DNA from: Pogonophryne albipinna
Lineage: Eukaryota > Chordata > Actinopteri > Perciformes > Artedidraconidae
Direction: 5' to 3'
Assembly (NCBI GenBank): GCA_028583405.1
Contig: CM053257.1
Span: 30,239,293 to 30,303,292 of the forward strand
Length of the DNA stretch: 64,000 nucleotides
Under the pieces are notes generated by a model, which was not told the DNA's origin, made no database searches, and saw only the letters and a list, made by a program, of their open reading frames with translations. Position numbers and translations under genes: made by a program. Shown here piece by piece: positions 42,336 to 64,000 of this stretch. Every line of letters starts with the position of its first letter. The stretch's first letter is position 1.

Positions 42336-44375
42336 TCACCTGGGCCCCCATTTGATGTTAGAGAGGCCCTGAAACTGTTTTCTGAGAGCTTGTCTGTCCG
42401 TCCACTCCGAGTCCATGTGGCTATCATCGTCTCCCTCCTCTAGTTTCTGAACATATTACAAGAGGAAAGTTAGAAAGGCACATTATGTACTAACAGGAAC
42501 TTGGTTTTGCATGCGTGCCTATTTAGAAGTCCAGGAGTGTTTTTGTGTCTTTGGCCTTTCCTCACCTTGAGCTCCTCCTGCCTCCTGTATTGACGCATCA
42601 TCATCTGTTTCTGCTGCTCCTCAGTGATCACAGGCTCTCTCCCTGGGGCCCCCTGCCCTTTCTGAAGGGGAAAACAAAATGGATTGCAGATATTCTCAAA
42701 ACTGACAAGTACACAGTCTGTAAAATACCGTAAAAATACTCCCTTTAAGATGAAATGGCTCACCTTTTGGATTTTGACCACAAGCTTCGTCTTTTCATTT
42801 TTACCAATGTAGTCCTGCAGTTTTTTCCCCCTCTGCATCTCTTTGCCAGCCCACCATAGCTGGCACTCCTCCTCTGTGACCACCTGCAGAGAGGCCTGAG
42901 GTACAGACAGATGGAGAGGATCGATGCAGAGGATTTGGGGTAGAAAAAGGAATTATTAGGGAGAAGTTAAGATGGATTCACCTCCAGATGTACCAAACAA
43001 TAGTGACATTAGAAACTTATGGTGTTGTTTACTATTTTTATGTTGACTCCAGCCAATTGCTGCAAGATAACTGTGAATATTGACAAAGGTGCAGCTGTTT
43101 ACCTGTGTTCCTGAAAGGTCTTCCCTGTCTTCAAACTCCATCCTGATAGGGTCATGAGGAGGCAGCCCCATTGGGTAAACAATCATGACCGCACCCCTTA
43201 GTGGGTCTAGGGCGTCCTTTATCATCTCCATGGTGACACAAACATTAGCTTGGACTTGTTTCTGAAGAATGAGGACAAAGACGTATTTAATTCAAAGTTT
43301 TGACCCTTGCTATACAACACGATGTGAAATATTGTGTTTAAAAAAATAATAATACTCACTTTGGAGATCAGTGCCTTCGCCTCTTCCACAGTTCTCATCA
43401 ACACCTCTTTCATCTTATCATTTGGAGCTGGTAGAGGGGAAAGAGGGGGAATTTCAGCCTTTTTCATGCTTGGATTGGTATCACAACACATTTAAGCAAT
43501 TAAAGAAAACTGATAGGCAACTTAACTTCTTCACAAGACAGTTTACAAGCATGTGTTTACTTTTTAAATTGCGTAGCCCAGTGTCTTACCCTGTCCGTTC
43601 CTCCTCCCAATCTCATCCCTCCTCAACACGGGCCCTCCACTGGGAACACACTTTTCTTCCCATTCATCAATCAGGTTCAGGTCCACGATCTGCTCCTCTG
43701 TCAGCCCCTGCATGTTGGGGGGCAGTGTGGTGCCATGGTCAGCCAGCTCTGGGATCTCTGAGGGTACATAAAAGAATGAACAAATTAATGTAAATGTATC
43801 CAACAAGACTGAAAGATCTTATTTACAAGAGCCATTTGTGCAGAAATGTTGTTGAGACCTTGAACAGAATACTTATTCAGACATTCAGTTACTGATAATT
43901 AATAAAAACATAGTACATCTTAGTCCCTGCATTTTTTTAATGATCAATTTAAGAGTATTTATCCTCCAACCCAGTGCAATCATTGGTTTGAGAGATGATG
44001 TTTGAGCATACGCAGTGTGTGTTCTACAGTTGTATTAAGGACTCGACAGTAATAAACGGAGGCGCTGTCTGTGATGCTCAAAAAGTACTAAAGTTCCTGA
44101 GTTTTTGTTACACAGAAGTATCTTTGAAGCCCTAACACGTCGGACGTTACACCAGTTTAAACAGTAGTGACGTGTGAATTCAGCCTACTGAAGCTTATCA
44201 TCCATAAAGTGTTAAAAATAAATATTCCTACTTTACCTGAACATATCCTGTCCACTTTGAGCCTCCCGTTGTAAATGGCTGTAATTTGCTGAATCACCGA
44301 CTCCACAGGCGCGAGCACAGTGGTGTTGAAAAGAAACTGGCTTTCATCTCCACGCTTCACATGCAGCTGCACCAT
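42336..44375 (-). CDS. CFAP298: CFAP298 (C21orf59 orthologue), ciliary motility protein (7 coding exons, 290 aa)
   Basis: Cytoplasmic protein needed for assembly of axonemal dynein arms and ciliary polarity; its loss causes primary ciliary dyskinesia in humans and kurly in zebrafish (family knowledge). Exons in transcript order: 44375-44237, 43757-43590, 43427-43360, 43261-43103, 42895-42764, 42661-42566, 42446-42336; GT-AG borders, total 873 nt, 290 aa, equal to the human length. Diagnostic segments are MVQLHVKRGDESQFLFN (start), LPPNMQGLTEEQIVDL, KCVPSGGPVLRRDEIGRRNG, AVMIVYPMGLPPHDPIRMEF, YIGKNEKTK and GQGAPGREPVITEEQQKQ. The C-terminus ends in NIKWGPR. A 5'-UTR intron is likely: a donor at 44638 and an acceptor at 44408 flank it. 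No recognised domain outside DUF2870. Confidence 0.96.
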
Positions 44376-44407
44376 CTCGAATAGTAGATTACCGTCTGTT
44401 TTACCAC

Positions 44408-44770
44408 CTAAAAGAGACGTTTCAGGATATAAATAAATGCGACTTTTGTAGGAACAACACGAATAGTTTGAGTGTGGAAACACAGTAGCCGGGGTCAGTG
44501 GGAAACAGTGTAACCATAGCAACAGTTGTGTCTACAAGTTCGCTTTCAAATAGCTAGCGAGTAAAGCTATTTACATTTTAAACGCTCAACTGTTTAAGGG
44601 TCTTGTCATTATATAAACTGAAAATGGTAACACTTACCTGTGCAGTGAAACGACAAGCACAAGACAGTACATTCAATGTTCCGACTGAGCTTAGAGTTTG
44701 TTTACAACACACCAGCGGTGAAAGTATTAGCTAAACGTGAATCCAATCCAACATGGATTGAATTCTTCTT
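44408..44770 (-). promoter_or_regulatory. CFAP298 5' leader, with a probable 5'-UTR intron and promoter
   Basis: Read on the minus strand, a splice donor (CACAG|GTAAGT) at about 44639-44638 pairs with an acceptor (TTTTAG|GTGG) at about 44408-44407, 32 bases upstream of the ATG. The non-coding first exon would start near 44690-44760. A TSS cannot be fixed. Confidence 0.4.
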
Positions 44771-47696
44771 CGTGTGAAAAACCAAGGGCAGGTTATAACA
44801 ATCCAATCAGTATTACTGTCCTCTAGCGGTAACACATGGTAACACTGTGGCCAAAAAGGTATGTTTTTGAACAATCTTTAATCACTGGCTTGTCCTACTA
44901 CTATACCAGACGAAAAGGATAATTAACCCACTTACCTCGGCTATATGTTTACTTGCATTGACATTATATCACAGTGACTGACTATAACTGGATAACAGAC
45001 TACTCTAGAAGTTATTTAACAAATTCAACAACTAAAATGACACAAAGATGATATGATAAAGGGTTTTTTGGTGGGTGTTTCTCCTTAAATGCTGCATGGG
45101 TCCAATGACAGCGGGTGGCGTATGCTGTACAGATTGTGAAGCCATCTGAAGCAAATTTGTAATATTGGTCTATACAAATAAAAAACACTTCACACAAACA
45201 TGTAATGCCTGGACAACTTTGATATTAAGTATAATAGGTGTATGATGTAACATTCTCTATATGATATGCAGACAGTTACATTCTGCAGTCAGAGACGAGT
45301 CGACACATGAACATATAGGGTCGACTTACATTTATTTTTGCATACATACAACATAAACGGCTTCATACATAAATGTGCAATCTGCTGTGCACTTAAAATA
45401 TGGAACGTTGGATATTAACACGAATCGCAGCTTCATGTTTTCTCTTGAATACATACAGAATATGTTCAACAACACAGACTCTTCATTTACTATGGATTAT
45501 AGCCATAAAAAGGGACACCAACCTCACAAAAAGAGCAATTTGTTTCCTATAAAATCTCATCTTGTACATGACATGACACAAAGCGCTGGCTAGTCACCTA
45601 CAGAATCTACTGCACACATTTGGATAACACAATAAATGCATTTTAGTGATGACACCGACAAGTAAGCAAAGGCGACCTGATACACTTGCTTACATAGATA
45701 GCTACTGCATTCAGTGCATTAATAGTTGTTTGACATTTGCAGAAGCGTTAGTTAGCTGGTACTTTCTTGTGTCATCCTCAAGGAGCCATCAAAATTATTA
45801 TAGGACCTCTGATACTTTTGCAAAAATACTTCTCATCATTGATGCTGACCTTTACAACTCAACAGCAGGTAGTACAGGGGAAAATACTGACACATCACCT
45901 CTGACAAAACCACACGCACCCCATGGATGGTTACGAAATCAGCGAGGCTCAGTAACAATTACTCTCAACTGGAGGAAACAGCTATGGGTTAGATATTACA
46001 GGCGGACCTTCAAACGTCAAACCACACTACTGTCTGGAATGTGGGCCACTGCGCCTGGGAGGGACACAACAAACAGTCAACTGGAAATGATAATCGGGGC
46101 GATGCTTTTCAGCATACAGTGTAGTTGAGTCTGTATATTCAGTCAAGGTGGTTGGTGCTTTGAGGAATAAGAGTCCTTTGTCTTTGTTAACATTGTTGCA
46201 TACAGTGAGGCCCCTCCACAGCCCTTGGAGGCTATAGAGCGGAAATACAGTGACAGCCATGCGCTAGTGAATACAGTGGCTGTTAGTTCAGCAAATACAC
46301 TGCGTCTTAAATGAGAAGATTTCCAAGGTGAAAAGCTCTGATCATTTCCACCCCTAACTCCGTACACACACACTCACATCCAAACACAAACACGGCAACA
46401 GACGATATGCACCTCAAACACGACACATTACTTCTCACCACAGATATTAACAATAGATATTTAGAGTAAATGTTCTGAGAAATTAAAAGCATGTCTTGTG
46501 CAATGAACAAAAGCTGAAGTAAAAAAAATTGCCCTCTTCTTATTAGGCATAGCTTGGCCTGGCCGCCATGTTTACTGACCCGAATCATAGTACTTTGAGT
46601 AACAGAAGTATAGAAACGCACCGGCCACATTCTCTCAATTTACAATAGTGTGTTTAAATGCTTTGGATAAATCAGGAAGAATAAAAACACTGCAGAGGTG
46701 GAAAGGTCATCTGCTCAACCCGCTGGCTCTCATTTTTGTCATTCTGCCATCAGCAAGAATACAACCAAGAGAGCTCATACAGCCTGTCAGTGCATATCAG
46801 TAACATTGTGCAAACCACTGATACAGCCATCACAAACACAATATACACATATAGCGAATCGGTTCCATGTTGAAAACCTACATTTATACATAAATCACTA
46901 TGTATAGGTTTTGATATAGAGCTCCAAAATATATTCAGCTAAGCGCAACAGCCCACGTACAAGGAATGATGACGGAATAGAGAGAGGAAGAACATAACGT
47001 CTTACTATCAACTGGATGATAGTCAGTCCAGCGGCAGTGAACAGTTTGACTGGCTATGACACTTTCTTGCGAGGAGGCAATGACAACCCAGTGCAACAAA
47101 AAGTACATTCAAGTTCAAAGCGAGCGCACAATATGCATTTTAAACGTGCACTCATTAGACACAAAATACCAGAACACACAGACTATTTTGGACTATGTAA
47201 AACCTTCAGTGCATAGCCTTCTACTTCCTGTAAACTGAGAAGGCAGAGGATTCCTCTCTACTTTAAGAAGCGTGCTCTGATGTCAGTCAAAATGATGCAT
47301 TCTGCCAGTGAATGGCAAGGTAACACTGAGCCTCGCAGGCGAATGCAGTTTGCTGCACGGCCACACATACATGTCTATATATTGCACAGGTGGCTAAACA
47401 TATGATTTGTGCGTATAGATGTACTTTATATAGTTCTATAATGTAGACACAGGCACGAGTTTGCTGCCCTGAAGAAAAAATGAACATCAGAACAATTCAT
47501 ATTCAAATAAATGTAAAGGGTAAGCAAACATCTCTGTGGGAAACTTAGCACACATGTTACTGCTGAAGATAAATAATACGTTCCTGTGAATCAGAAGGGG
47601 ATTGGTCTATACCTTTTAAATACTCTCTTTTGTACATACACACACATATACACATGTATCATAGATCTATACATATCTGGATATGCCCTTTACGTA
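44771..47696 (-). other. SYNJ1 3' UTR and spacer before CFAP298
   Basis: Nearly 3 kb without a gene. On the minus strand a candidate polyadenylation signal AATAAA (TTTATT at 45331-45336 on the plus strand) would give SYNJ1 a 3' UTR of about 2.35 kb. Sequence on the far side (44771-45330) looks like spacer. Reading frames are short and unrecognised. Confidence 0.4.

Positions 47697-64000
<16,304 letters not shown>

Overview
This window is nuclear DNA from a ray-finned (teleost) fish, probably a percomorph. The basis is six recognisable vertebrate genes with GT-AG introns, teleost-type repeats (tRNA-derived SINEs, L2/Maui-like LINE, DIRS, hAT and TTAA-target elements) and very long CA and CAGA arrays. 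I see no prokaryotic or viral genes. All gene names come from my own exon-by-exon translation and family recognition; no database was searched.

Layout: (1) 1-5943, + strand: 3' part of HUNK, an SNF1/AMPK-related Ser/Thr kinase (eight exons, starting inside the catalytic domain). (2) 5944-13524: intergenic, with a LINE tail, a SINE and a CA array. (3) 13525-22363, - strand: MIS18A, the centromere-licensing protein (five exons, 197 aa). One intron holds a 1.07-kb CAGA array, another a three-deep nest of transposons. (4) 23009-27330, + strand: HAUS1, an augmin subunit (nine exons, 273 aa). It is divergent from MIS18A across a 645-bp gap with a textbook cell-cycle promoter signature. (5) 29347-41059, + strand: EVA1C, a two-SUEL-lectin single-pass membrane protein (eight exons, 419 aa). 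Its introns hold an internally deleted DIRS retrotransposon, an L2/Maui-type LINE and several DNA transposons. (6) 42336-44375, - strand: CFAP298 (C21orf59 orthologue, seven coding exons, 290 aa). (7) 47697-64000, - strand: SYNJ1, from just before the 5-phosphatase domain to the stop of the long (170-kDa-type) isoform (22 exons, about 1,250 codons).

The order HUNK - MIS18A - EVA1C - CFAP298 - SYNJ1 is the same set found together on human 21q22.1 (recalled knowledge). Here HAUS1, which lies on another human chromosome, sits between MIS18A and EVA1C, and I find no MRAP or URB1 in that interval.

Functionally the genes form no operon or single pathway. The one suggestive pairing is MIS18A with HAUS1: both act in mitosis and they share a short divergent promoter. 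I found no convincing undescribed biological system. The most unusual structures are the nested transposons with intact target-site duplications, a composite DNA transposon present in two places with the same inner insertion, and a DIRS element whose left end, right end and internal complementary region can all be read.
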